Assembly (NCBI GenBank): GCA_041655035.1
Contig: JBAZCN010000196.1
Coordinates: 1 to 5,013 of the forward strand
Origin: NAT127 sp041655035
Lineage (GTDB): Bacteria; Pseudomonadota; Gammaproteobacteria; Pseudomonadales; Porticoccaceae
Direction of reading: 5' to 3'
Length of the DNA stretch: 5,013 nt
Under the pieces are notes generated by a model. That model searched no databases. It saw only the letters and a list, made by a program, of their open reading frames with translations, and was not told the DNA's origin. Below are positions 1 through 5,013 of the stretch, piece by piece (position 1 is the stretch's first letter; each line of letters opens with the position of its first letter). A program made the translations under genes and the position numbers.

Positions 1-1270
1 TCACCGGGCCGGGCCGGCCGCAGCCGCAGGTGGGCGAGAAGTCCGCTGTGACCTTGTCGCCGGTGATCAGCCCACCCCAGCGGCCTTCGTAGGCGAGGTC
101 GAGGAAGCCGAAGCGGCCTTCGATGGTGCCGTGGAAGTCGGAGCCCTGGGAATCGCCATCGGGGCTGAGGAGCGTCTCACCGGTTTCATCCAGCAGCAGC
201 ATGATCAGCCCCGGCGGCACGTGGTAGTTGCCGTGTTCGCAGTTGGGCAGTGCCTGGGCCAGTTCGGTCATGGCGTAGGTGCGGATGCGCTTGACGGCGC
301 CGAAGAACCCGTCGACCCGCTCCTTGAAGTCGGCGGGCAGGGGGATGCCCTTCACGCCGCCGCCGACACCGATCAGACTGTCGGGGTGGAAATCGCCATC
401 GGGGATGCCGCGCTCGCGGGCGCGCTCGATGATCGCCAGCACCGGGGCCCAGAAGCCCATCAGGTAGATGGGCTGGTGGCGGTGGTCGAGCACCAGGTCG
501 GCGAATTCGATGGTCTCCTGGCGGCCTTTGTCGGCTTTGTCCGCGGCTTCCGCTTCGAAGGCGGCGATTTCGTCCGGCGTGGCGGAGCCTTCCGCCATGC
601 GCTTGCGCATCGCCGCCATGTTGCTCACTTCCGAAATCTTCAGCTTGTCCTTGGCGAGGGCGTACATCCGGCCGTCCATGGCCCAGTCCTTGAGGGCGAA
701 CTGGGCGGACTCGCAGGCGCTGTTGGGGCCCTCCATCTGGCCGGTCCAGAATACGATGTAATTGTTGCTGAGCACTTCACCGGGCCAGGCCATGGTGTGG
801 CGGAAATGGCGGCGCTTCAGTTCCTGATCGCCGGCGGTATGGTTGAGAAACGAGCACTTGCCGCTGGAGCCGCTGGTGGCCAGCACCCGGTGGTCGGCGG
901 CCCAAAGGCGATCGAGAAATTCATCGACATTGGACACGCCGTTCATGTCGACGCCGGTGAGATCGGGCACCGACAGGCTGTCGAGCCATTTCAGCAGGCG
1001 ATCCCACTGACCTTTTTCGACGAAGGAGGCGGGATAGGATTTGTACACCGTGTGTGCGAACAGCAGCGGCACCAGGTCGGCGAATTTTTCGATTCGGGTA
1101 ATGCCCGCTTCTACGGCGCGGTGCTTGAGCAAGGGGATCTGTTCGATGCGTTCGGCAAATAATTCCTGGGCGGCGGCGAGGCGCAGCGGGCGTAGTTCGG
1201 CGTCGGTTCTGTTGAACGCCTGATCGGTGTTGACGATCAGGTCGAGTAATTCTTTGCGGGTGGGGGTCAT
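1..1270 (-). CDS. LuxE/PaaK-like adenylate-forming enzyme (acyl-protein synthetase or acyl-CoA ligase family), 3' end cut by window edge
   Basis: An open frame of 423 codons begins at ATG 1270 with GGAG (1279-1282) eight bases upstream, and reaches the left edge without a stop. Family signatures appear in order: a helical N-terminus, the Ser/Gly-rich phosphate loop ATSGSSGKCSF (residues 131-141), the aromatic-x-MTE motif YAMTE (332-336), the ribose-binding-type motif TGDK (403-406), and CGCGRPGP (415-422), as seen in PaaK/CapK/LuxE-like proteins. Such enzymes activate a carboxylate as acyl-AMP and pass it to a thiol (CoA or an enzyme cysteine). It is already longer than bacterial LuxE (about 370 residues), partly through a charged helical stretch at about 205-255, so it is not luciferase-operon LuxE itself. 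The C-terminal part lies outside. In other genomes such genes often sit beside a LuxC-like acyl-CoA reductase, which may lie to the left. It is transcribed divergently from the dioxygenase gene. Family placement is good; the substrate is unknown. Confidence 0.85.
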   Translation of the reverse strand, partial: MTPTRKELLDLIVNTDQAFNRTDAELRPLRLAAAQELFAERIEQIPLLKHRAVEAGITRIEKFADLVPLLFAHTVYKSYPASFVEKGQWDRLLKWLDSLSVPDLTGVDMNGVSNVDEFLDRLWAADHRVLATSGSSGKCSFLNHTAGDQELKRRHFRHTMAWPGEVLSNNYIVFWTGQMEGPNSACESAQFALKDWAMDGRMYALAKDKLKISEVSNMAAMRKRMAEGSATPDEIAAFEAEAADKADKGRQETIEFADLVLDHRHQPIYLMGFWAPVLAIIERARERGIPDGDFHPDSLIGVGGGVKGIPLPADFKERVDGFFGAVKRIRTYAMTELAQALPNCEHGNYHVPPGLIMLLLDETGETLLSPDGDSQGSDFHGTIEGRFGFLDLAYEGRWGGLITGDKVTADFSPTCGCGRPGPV

Positions 1271-1357
1271 GGTTCGGGCTCCGTGGGAATTTTATTAATC
1301 GGGATGGCTCCATTGGCTAAACACCTTACACAGCATCAGCTTTGCTCGACAAGGCTA

Positions 1358-1383
1358 TTCGGATAAGCCGGGGCTTATTCGAA
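1358..1383. promoter_or_regulatory. 12-2-12 inverted repeat, candidate operator
   Basis: The left arm TTCGGATAAGCC (1358-1369) and right arm GGCTTATTCGAA (1372-1383) are separated by GG. They are complementary at 11 of 12 positions, with a single mismatch (1362 against 1379). The dyad lies 88 bp upstream of the LuxE-like start codon and is far from any stop codon in the reading direction, so a regulator-binding site is more likely than a terminator. The 12-2-12 spacing is the format known for ArsR/SmtB-family operators, and the window encodes a regulator with an ArsR-type domain. That link is an inference. A stem-loop in the leader of the minus-strand transcript is an alternative. Confidence 0.5.
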
Positions 1384-1546
1384 AGTAATGGCTTTTATCA
1401 GTGGCAATTTTAGTATGGGCATGAACCTGGAAAACATTGCTGCGAACGCTGCAGTGAATTGCAGGTTGCAGTAATCGCGGGTCGCCCGGTTTATTTATAT
1501 CCCGGTCGCGGAGTTTGCATGGTGGCGGGCCGCGTCCGACTGCACT

Positions 1547-1592
1547 GTGCGACTCTGCCATGCGTGCGACTCTGCCATGCGTGCGACTCTGC
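1547..1592. repeat. 17-bp direct repeat, about 2.7 copies
   Basis: The unit GTGCGACTCTGCCATGC occurs exactly at 1547-1563 and 1564-1580, followed by its first 12 bases at 1581-1592. The copies are head to tail with no spacer and no mismatch. The array ends seven bases before the candidate -10 hexamer GATAAT (1599-1604) of the dioxygenase gene, so it fills the place where a -35 element and activator sites would lie. It could be a set of binding sites or merely a short slippage-prone tandem repeat. A looser GTCCGACTGC at 1534-1543 resembles the start of the unit but is out of phase. Confidence 0.85.
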
Positions 1593-1599
1593 AATATCG

Positions 1600-1618
1600 A
1601 TAATTAATTATTAATAAT
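1600..1618. promoter_or_regulatory. Two overlapping AT-rich palindromes before the dioxygenase ribosome binding site
   Basis: ATAATTAATTAT (1600-1611) and ATTATTAATAAT (1607-1618) are each perfect 12-bp palindromes, with centres 7 bp apart. They overlap the candidate -10 region and end directly at the GAGGA ribosome binding site (1619-1623). AT-only palindromes arise easily by chance within an A/T tract, but the tract itself is striking in this GC-rich context. It may serve as a -10/melting region, an operator, or an unstructured leader favouring ribosome entry. Confidence 0.35.
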
Positions 1619-1629
1619 GAGGAATTGCC

Positions 1630-2541
1630 ATGAATCTCGATATCACACCGTTGCCCGGCGGCATTGGCGTCGCCTGTTCCGGTCTCGACCTGAGCAAGCC
1701 TGTTCCGGGGGCGGTACGCGAACAACTCTACCAGGCCTGGATCGATGCCGGAATCGTTGTCTTTCCCGGCGGCGCGACGAGCCCCGAGCAGCAGATCAGC
1801 CTGAGCCGCTGTTTTGGCGAGTTGGATGTCCACCCCGTAAAGAATCTGGTGACGGAGTCAGCCTATCCGGAGCTGATGGTGCTCGACAGCAGGGAGCAGG
1901 TGAAAATGACCATTCTCGGCCGGGACGATGCGCCGGATGAGCGCTTCACCGGTTTCATTCCCTGGCATTCGGACCTGATTTTTACCACCACGCCCAACCA
2001 CGGCGCCATGTTGCGGGCTGTGGTCACTCCAGAGCGTGGGGGCCAGACCGCGTGGATCGATACCATCGCTGCCTACGATGGTCTCGACGCGGCTGTGCAG
2101 CGGGATATCGACGACCTCGAAGTGGAATACCGTTTTTGCAAGGATCTGACATTGGCACGCTACGGCCGCGATCCGTCGATCCGCAAGATCGAGGGCTCGG
2201 TGAGCTTCCCGGATTTTCCGGCGGTTGCCCAGCCGCTGGTGTGGCGTCACCCGGTGAGCGGGCGCAAATCCCTGAACCTCAGCCCGCTCCATCTGGAGGC
2301 GGTGGTGGGTCTCGATGATCAGGACAGCGCGGCCTTGCTCCAGCGCCTGGTGGACCATATCACCAGCCGTGAATACAGCTATGTCCACCATTGGCAGCCC
2401 GACGATCTGGTGCTGTGGGACAATTGGCGCACCTTGCATTCGGCGCTAGGCTATCCCATCGGTGACCGCCGCGTGGTGCACCGCACCACCATCAGCGGCA
2501 ATGTCCGGATGGGGCGGGTACTTTCTGCACCGGTTAACTGA
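1630..2541 (+). CDS. TauD/TfdA-family Fe(II)/2-oxoglutarate-dependent dioxygenase
   Basis: This complete 303-residue cytoplasmic enzyme has the length of the TauD/TfdA family (about 280-300). The start ATG has GAGGA (1619-1623) six bases upstream. The iron-binding facial triad is visible as H113-x-D115 (in PWHSDLIF) and distal H270 (in RTLHSALGYP). Arg281 and Arg285 lie 11 and 15 residues after the distal histidine, the same spacing as the TauD arginines that bind 2-oxoglutarate, and Thr140 (GGQTAW) matches the TauD threonine contacting the co-substrate. The enzyme should therefore be active: it would couple decarboxylation of 2-oxoglutarate to succinate with hydroxylation of a substrate, which in this family is often a sulfonate, aryloxyalkanoate or other carboxylate. 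The substrate cannot be read. It is the only plus-strand gene, divergent from the LuxE-like gene and convergent with the regulator. The exact tauD or tfdA role is not established, so no symbol is given. Confidence 0.93.
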   Translation: MNLDITPLPGGIGVACSGLDLSKPVPGAVREQLYQAWIDAGIVVFPGGATSPEQQISLSRCFGELDVHPVKNLVTESAYPELMVLDSREQVKMTILGRDDAPDERFTGFIPWHSDLIFTTTPNHGAMLRAVVTPERGGQTAWIDTIAAYDGLDAAVQRDIDDLEVEYRFCKDLTLARYGRDPSIRKIEGSVSFPDFPAVAQPLVWRHPVSGRKSLNLSPLHLEAVVGLDDQDSAALLQRLVDHITSREYSYVHHWQPDDLVLWDNWRTLHSALGYPIGDRRVVHRTTISGNVRMGRVLSAPVN

Positions 2542-2590
2542 CAGGGCCTGCTTGCAGTGGTGGGTTGCTAAAAAGGCGGGTGGACAGCGG

Positions 2591-3466
2591 TTACTTGGCC
2601 GGCGGCTGCTTGATGGCGTCCTGAAGATCGCGCAGCAGAGGGCGGAGCAGTCGGGCCAGTTGCAGGCGCTCCTTTTCCGCCATCTGGTAGATGGCGGCAT
2701 GTTCGTGGACCTGCTCGTGCTCGATGATCTTGCGGAGCACCTGCCGCCCTTTGGCGGTGATGCTGAGATGGTGGGCACGGCCATCGCTACTGGGGCTGCG
2801 CTCGATAAGCCCGCGCTGCTCGATGCGATTGAGATGGCGCGCCGCGGAGGGGACAGTGGTCAGGCTGGTCGCCGCCAGTTCGGCCAGGGTGCTTTGTCGC
2901 GGGGTGATTCTGTCCAGGGTGCCGAGTAGTTGCAGTTCCGGCAAGCTGATGCCGTGGCGGGCGGACGCCCGCTCCGACAACACCTCGATATAGCGGACGA
3001 TCATGAACAAGCGGACGATAAGTCCGGTGGACAGCATGTCCTGCTCCGGCCACGACCGCGCCCAGCGTTCCATGGCGCTATCGACCGGGTCGCGGCCATC
3101 GTTGTCGAAGGCGTCGTGCGCTTGCTCGGCGGCGTTCAGCACGTCGTCCCTCAGTGCGCCGAACTGGGTGGAGAGCCAGTCGAGAGCCAGTGGGTTGACG
3201 GCGTAGTAATGATAGCGCCCCTGTCGGTTTTCCTGTACCAGGCCCGCTTCCTTCATGACCTTGAGATGCTGGGATACCGCCGGCTGGGAGATCGGCATAT
3301 CCGCGGCGATCACCTTGACCGGCATGGGTTGTTCCAGCAGACGGCTGAAAATGGCCCGGCGGTTGGCGTCGGCCAGGGCGTCGAGCAGGCCCTGGCCATC
3401 GACCAGCAGGCCGGAATTGGCGGTGGGCTCCGGCGGCGCCGTCATCGCGGGGGTGTCCTGTGTCAT
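2591..3466 (-). CDS. Fused ArsR-type / MarR-type dual winged-helix transcriptional regulator
   Basis: The 291-residue product carries two DNA-binding domains. Residues about 26-115 are ArsR-like: LLDALADANRRAIFSRLLEQ leads to a helix-turn-helix with recognition helix SQPAVSQHLKVMKEAGLV (60-77) and wing GRYHYYAV. Residues about 142-288 are MarR-like: a long dimerisation helix, recognition helix TVPSAARHLNRIEQRGLIER (204-223), wing SDGRAHHLSITAKGR (227-241) and C-terminal helices. Lone ArsR proteins are about 100 residues and MarR proteins about 150, so this is a full-length fusion. It contains no cysteine and no metal-binding ELCVCD motif, so arsenic-type thiolate sensing or cysteine-based redox sensing is unlikely and a small organic ligand is more plausible. 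ATG 3466 is preferred over ATG 3490 (24 bases upstream, same frame) because AAGGGA (3473-3478) lies six bases before it. The gene follows the SDR gene on the same strand and probably controls this locus. Confidence 0.9.
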   Translation of the reverse strand: MTQDTPAMTAPPEPTANSGLLVDGQGLLDALADANRRAIFSRLLEQPMPVKVIAADMPISQPAVSQHLKVMKEAGLVQENRQGRYHYYAVNPLALDWLSTQFGALRDDVLNAAEQAHDAFDNDGRDPVDSAMERWARSWPEQDMLSTGLIVRLFMIVRYIEVLSERASARHGISLPELQLLGTLDRITPRQSTLAELAATSLTTVPSAARHLNRIEQRGLIERSPSSDGRAHHLSITAKGRQVLRKIIEHEQVHEHAAIYQMAEKERLQLARLLRPLLRDLQDAIKQPPAK

Positions 3467-3472
3467 CGCTCG

Positions 3473-3478
3473 TCCCTT
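3473..3478 (-). promoter_or_regulatory. Ribosome binding site fixing the regulator start
   Basis: AAGGGA on the minus strand lies six bases before ATG 3466. The alternative in-frame ATG at 3490 has only CCGCCACC before it and no purine-rich site. A TATAAA hexamer at 3506-3501 would give a leader of roughly 28 bases to ATG 3466 but only about 3 bases to ATG 3490. This also favours the shorter protein, although no -35 partner is visible. Confidence 0.6.
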
Positions 3479-3520
3479 GGTCCTTGTCATGGTGGCGGTT
3501 TTTATAGTGGGGCTGAAGGA

Positions 3521-4252
3521 CTATATCCCTGTTGCCATATAGCCGCCATCCACCGGCAGGATGACCCCGTTGACGAAGCTGGCCGCCGGCGACACCAGGA
3601 ACAGGATCGCCGCGGCGATTTCCTCGGGCCTGCCCCAGCGTCTGAGGGGCGAGCGCGCCAACACCCGCGCCCGGTACTCGTCGTCACCGCGCAGACCGGT
3701 GGTCATCGGGGTTTCGATCCAGCCGGGTGCCACGGCATTGGTGCGGATGCCGTCCCGCGCCCAGCCGACCGCCAGGGATTTGGTGAACTGCGCCACCGCG
3801 CCCTTGCTCGCCGCATAGGCGGGGCCGGTGCCGCTGCCGAAAAAGCTCATCACCGAGGCGAGGTTGACGATGGCGCCGCCCTGTCCGAGCAGCAGGGGCT
3901 TGGCCTCGAAACAACAGCGCATGGTGCCGTGGAGGTTGATGTCCACGGTTTTCATGAAACCCTGTTCACTGAAATCATCGCCACTGCGGCCGACGCCGGC
4001 GCAGTTGACGAGGATGTCGAGGCCGTAGAGGCCGGCAAAAAACGTCTTGACCTGATCGCTGTCGCCGACGTCCAGGGCGGCGAGGTCGATGTCGGCCATC
4101 GCGGCATCGGTCCGGCAGTTGGCCAGCTCGGCGTCGGTGACGCCGGTGGCGATGACCCGGCAGCCGGCGTCGCGCAGGGCGATGGCGGTGGCCCGGCCGA
4201 TACCGCTGGCGCCGCCGGTGACCACCGCGCGGCGGTTGGCGAGCAGTGTCAT
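3521..4252 (-). CDS. Classical short-chain dehydrogenase/reductase (SDR), FabG-like
   Basis: The 243-residue product (counted from ATG 4252) is a complete cytoplasmic Rossmann-fold oxidoreductase of usual SDR length. It shows the nucleotide-binding loop TGGASGIG (12-19), the adenine-contacting Asp in LDV (61), NCAG (83-86, a variant of NNAG), the catalytic set N106, S133, Y146 and K150 (YAASK), the APG turn (175-177) and the C-terminal VDGGY. The expected reaction is NAD(P)-dependent interconversion of an alcohol and a ketone; coenzyme preference is unclear because the end of strand 2 (ATGVTDAEL) has no obvious Asp or Arg selector. ATG 4267 in the same frame overlaps the upstream stop as ATGA, but AGGTGG (4257-4262) is well placed for ATG 4252, which also gives the more typical N-terminus. 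The gene is translationally close to the SDR upstream and 54 bp from the regulator start, so probably one operon. Confidence 0.92.
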   Translation of the reverse strand: MTLLANRRAVVTGGASGIGRATAIALRDAGCRVIATGVTDAELANCRTDAAMADIDLAALDVGDSDQVKTFFAGLYGLDILVNCAGVGRSGDDFSEQGFMKTVDINLHGTMRCCFEAKPLLLGQGGAIVNLASVMSFFGSGTGPAYAASKGAVAQFTKSLAVGWARDGIRTNAVAPGWIETPMTTGLRGDDEYRARVLARSPLRRWGRPEEIAAAILFLVSPAASFVNGVILPVDGGYMATGI

Positions 4253-4256
4253 GTCA

Positions 4257-4262
4257 CCACCT
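4257..4262 (-). promoter_or_regulatory. Ribosome binding site favouring ATG 4252 over ATG 4267
   Basis: AGGTGG on the minus strand ends four bases before ATG 4252. Nothing Shine-Dalgarno-like precedes ATG 4267, whose ATGA overlap with the upstream stop codon (4264-4266) could still permit start by termination-reinitiation. The two choices differ by five residues only. Confidence 0.5.
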
Positions 4263-4263
4263 G

Positions 4264-4935
4264 TCATGACAGGCCGCGCACCGGCACCAGGGCGCCGTGG
4301 ATGGCGCGTGCCTGGTCGGAGGCGAGAAAGCAGATAACGTTGGCGAGATCCTCCGGCGCCACCCAGAGGGCCGGATCGGCATCGGGCATGTCGCGGCGGT
4401 TGGCGGGGGTGTCGATGATGCTTGGCAGCACGGCGTTGACGTTGATGCCCTGGGCGCGCAACTCGGCGGAGAGGCTCTCCGTCAGCCGCATCACCACGCT
4501 TTTCGCCGCGCCATAGGCGCCGAGATTGGCCTGGCCCTGCACCGCTCCCAGGGCGCCGACGTTGACGATGACGCCGCGGCCCTCGCCGAGCATCACCGGC
4601 ACCACCGCAGCGACCATGCTGCGCAGGGTGTCGACGTTGAGGCGAAACATGGCGTCCCAGCCGGGGTCGGCAAGATCGTGGGACGCTCCCATATGGAAAC
4701 CGCCGGCGAGATTGAACAGCGCGTCGATGCGGCCCATGCCGGCCACCTGACGGGCGGTCGCGGCGGCATCGGTGAGATCGAAGGCGAACTTTTCAAGGTC
4801 GGGGGCAAAATCGTCGGGAAACGCCAGGTCGACGAGCAGTGGGGTGGCGCCCTGCTGGCGCGCCACAGCGGTGACCGTTCTGCCCAGACCGCCGGCGGCG
4901 CCGGTGATGACGATACGTTTGCCGGAGAGGCTCAT
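4264..4935 (-). CDS. Atypical SDR lacking the catalytic serine (dihydropteridine-reductase-like active site)
   Basis: The 223-residue product is shorter than the usual 250-residue SDR. The start ATG is set by AAGGAG (4943-4948), seven bases upstream. It has TGAAGGLG (11-18), an acidic residue ending strand 2 (LLVDL, D36) that indicates NAD(H) preference, NLAGG (75-79) in place of NNAG, N100, and Y141-x3-K145 (YGAAK). At the position of the catalytic serine, 13 residues before the tyrosine, there is Ala128 (VNVGALG). The neighbouring SDR has Ser133 at the equivalent place. Dihydropteridine reductases, as I recall, also have Ala here and work through Tyr and Lys, so loss of activity need not follow. 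A quinonoid or iminium-type substrate, a different acid-base path, or a partner role are possible. The segment after PSIIDTP is short, suggesting a reduced substrate-binding lid. The gene overlaps the upstream frame by ATGA at 4932-4935. Confidence 0.9.
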   Translation of the reverse strand: MSLSGKRIVITGAAGGLGRTVTAVARQQGATPLLVDLAFPDDFAPDLEKFAFDLTDAAATARQVAGMGRIDALFNLAGGFHMGASHDLADPGWDAMFRLNVDTLRSMVAAVVPVMLGEGRGVIVNVGALGAVQGQANLGAYGAAKSVVMRLTESLSAELRAQGINVNAVLPSIIDTPANRRDMPDADPALWVAPEDLANVICFLASDQARAIHGALVPVRGLS

Positions 4936-5013
4936 GATGTGGCTCCTTGATGTGATGGCCGTGGGTTAATGTTATGGCCGCGGCCTTCGAGGTCCGATTC
5001 GGCGACGACCCGC
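4932..5013 (-). CDS. C-terminal end of an unidentified upstream gene (partial)
   Basis: Reading from the right edge, the minus-strand frame starting at 5012 stays open for 26 codons and ends with TGA at 4932-4934, overlapping the start of the SDR gene as ATGA. The visible tail begins RVVAESDLEGRGHNINP. Its first dozen codons nearly all end in G or C, like the neighbours; the last ten or so are less biased and contain the SDR ribosome binding site. The overlap and codon pattern support a real gene co-transcribed with the two SDRs. One other frame closes with TAA (4972-4974) and the third is open but reads into the SDR out of frame. I do not recognise the family from so short a tail. Confidence 0.5.
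   Translation of the reverse strand, partial: RVVAESDLEGRGHNINPRPSHQGATS

Larger units (their letters stand above)
1271..1629. promoter_or_regulatory. Divergent intergenic control region between the LuxE-like and dioxygenase genes
   Basis: This 359-bp gap separates two genes transcribed away from each other, so it must hold both promoters. I see no convincing gene in it. It carries a 12-2-12 inverted repeat (1358-1383), a 17-bp direct repeat (1547-1592) and overlapping AT-rich palindromes (1600-1618), listed separately. Both flanking genes have an A/T tract just 5' of the ribosome binding site: 1288-1299 for the minus gene and 1598-1618 for the plus gene. These stand out against the GC-rich surroundings. 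Possible -10 hexamers are GATAAT (1599-1604, plus) and TAAAAT (1294-1289, minus), each 5 of 6 to consensus. Neither has a good -35 hexamer at 16-18 bp, which would fit activator-dependent promoters, but this is weak evidence. Confidence 0.65.

Noticed and set aside
152..404. Thirteen-base identity ATCGCCATCGGGG at 152-164 and 392-404
   Set aside because: Both copies lie in coding sequence for Gly-Asp-rich loops of the ligase. Codon-level coincidence is enough to explain it.
131..1162. Plus-strand open frame of 343 codons
   Set aside because: It is the antisense of the LuxE-like gene, which has clear family motifs and a good ribosome binding site. The composition is typical antisense Gly/Ala/Val/His-rich sequence.
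1466..1500. Possible sigma-70 promoter TTGCAG with a downstream TTTATT box for the dioxygenase
   Set aside because: Only 3 of 6 and 4 of 6 matches to consensus, and it would leave a leader of over 120 bases. Too weak to annotate.
1355..1833. Minus-strand open frames crossing the intergenic region and the dioxygenase start
   Set aside because: Both read through the 17-bp repeats and AT-rich tract with no domain, and one runs antisense into the dioxygenase gene. They are best explained as chance frames.
2542..2590. Possible bidirectional terminator in the convergent gap
   Set aside because: The gap has a short A run (2571-2575) but no GC-rich hairpin followed by a T tract on either strand that I could support.
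3171..3191. Direct repeat GAGAGCCAGT at 3171-3180 and 3182-3191
   Set aside because: It is a short 11-bp period duplication inside the regulator coding sequence that keeps the frame open. Probably a coding coincidence.
2930..4516. Plus-strand open frame of 528 codons
   Set aside because: It lies antisense to the regulator and both SDRs, whose motifs are unmistakable. Its translation is a low-complexity Gly/Ala/His/Asp/Val mix typical of the antisense of GC-rich genes, with no domain.
4297..4950. Plus-strand open frame of 217 codons
   Set aside because: Antisense to the serine-less SDR; no recognisable motif and no ribosome binding site of note.

Overview
The window is GC-rich (by eye clearly over 60 %), densely coded DNA with classical AGGAG-type ribosome binding sites, short gaps and two ATGA stop/start overlaps. 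This fits a high-GC Pseudomonadota chromosome. The enzyme mix (LuxE/PaaK-like ligase, Fe(II)/2-oxoglutarate dioxygenase, short-chain dehydrogenases) is typical of environmental, often marine or soil, catabolic gammaproteobacteria. The genus cannot be fixed from the sequence alone.

Layout, left to right. Positions 1-1270 (minus) hold the first 423 codons of a LuxE/PaaK-like adenylate-forming enzyme that runs off the left edge. Positions 1271-1629 are a divergent intergenic region, unusually rich in structure: a 12-2-12 inverted repeat, a 17-bp direct repeat in 2.7 copies, and two overlapping AT-rich palindromes just before the next ribosome binding site. Positions 1630-2541 (plus) hold a complete TauD/TfdA-type dioxygenase with all iron and 2-oxoglutarate ligands. 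A 49-bp convergent gap follows. From there to the right edge all genes are on the minus strand. In transcription order they are the tail of an unidentified gene (4932 to the edge), a short SDR lacking the catalytic serine (4264-4935), a classical SDR (3521-4252), and a regulator that joins an ArsR-type and a MarR-type winged helix in one chain (2591-3466).

Inferred logic: the right-hand minus-strand genes look like one operon, from the 4-nt overlap at 4932-4935, the near-overlap at 4252-4267 and a 54-nt gap before the regulator. An acid-activating enzyme, a dioxygenase and two NAD(P)-dependent dehydrogenases beside a two-headed regulator suggest a small inducible oxidation module for a carboxylic-acid, alcohol or ketone substrate. 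The substrate is not readable from the sequence. The most distinctive items are the ArsR-MarR fusion regulator and the repeat-laden divergent control region it might act on. I saw no RNA gene, CRISPR array, insertion sequence or convincing intrinsic terminator.
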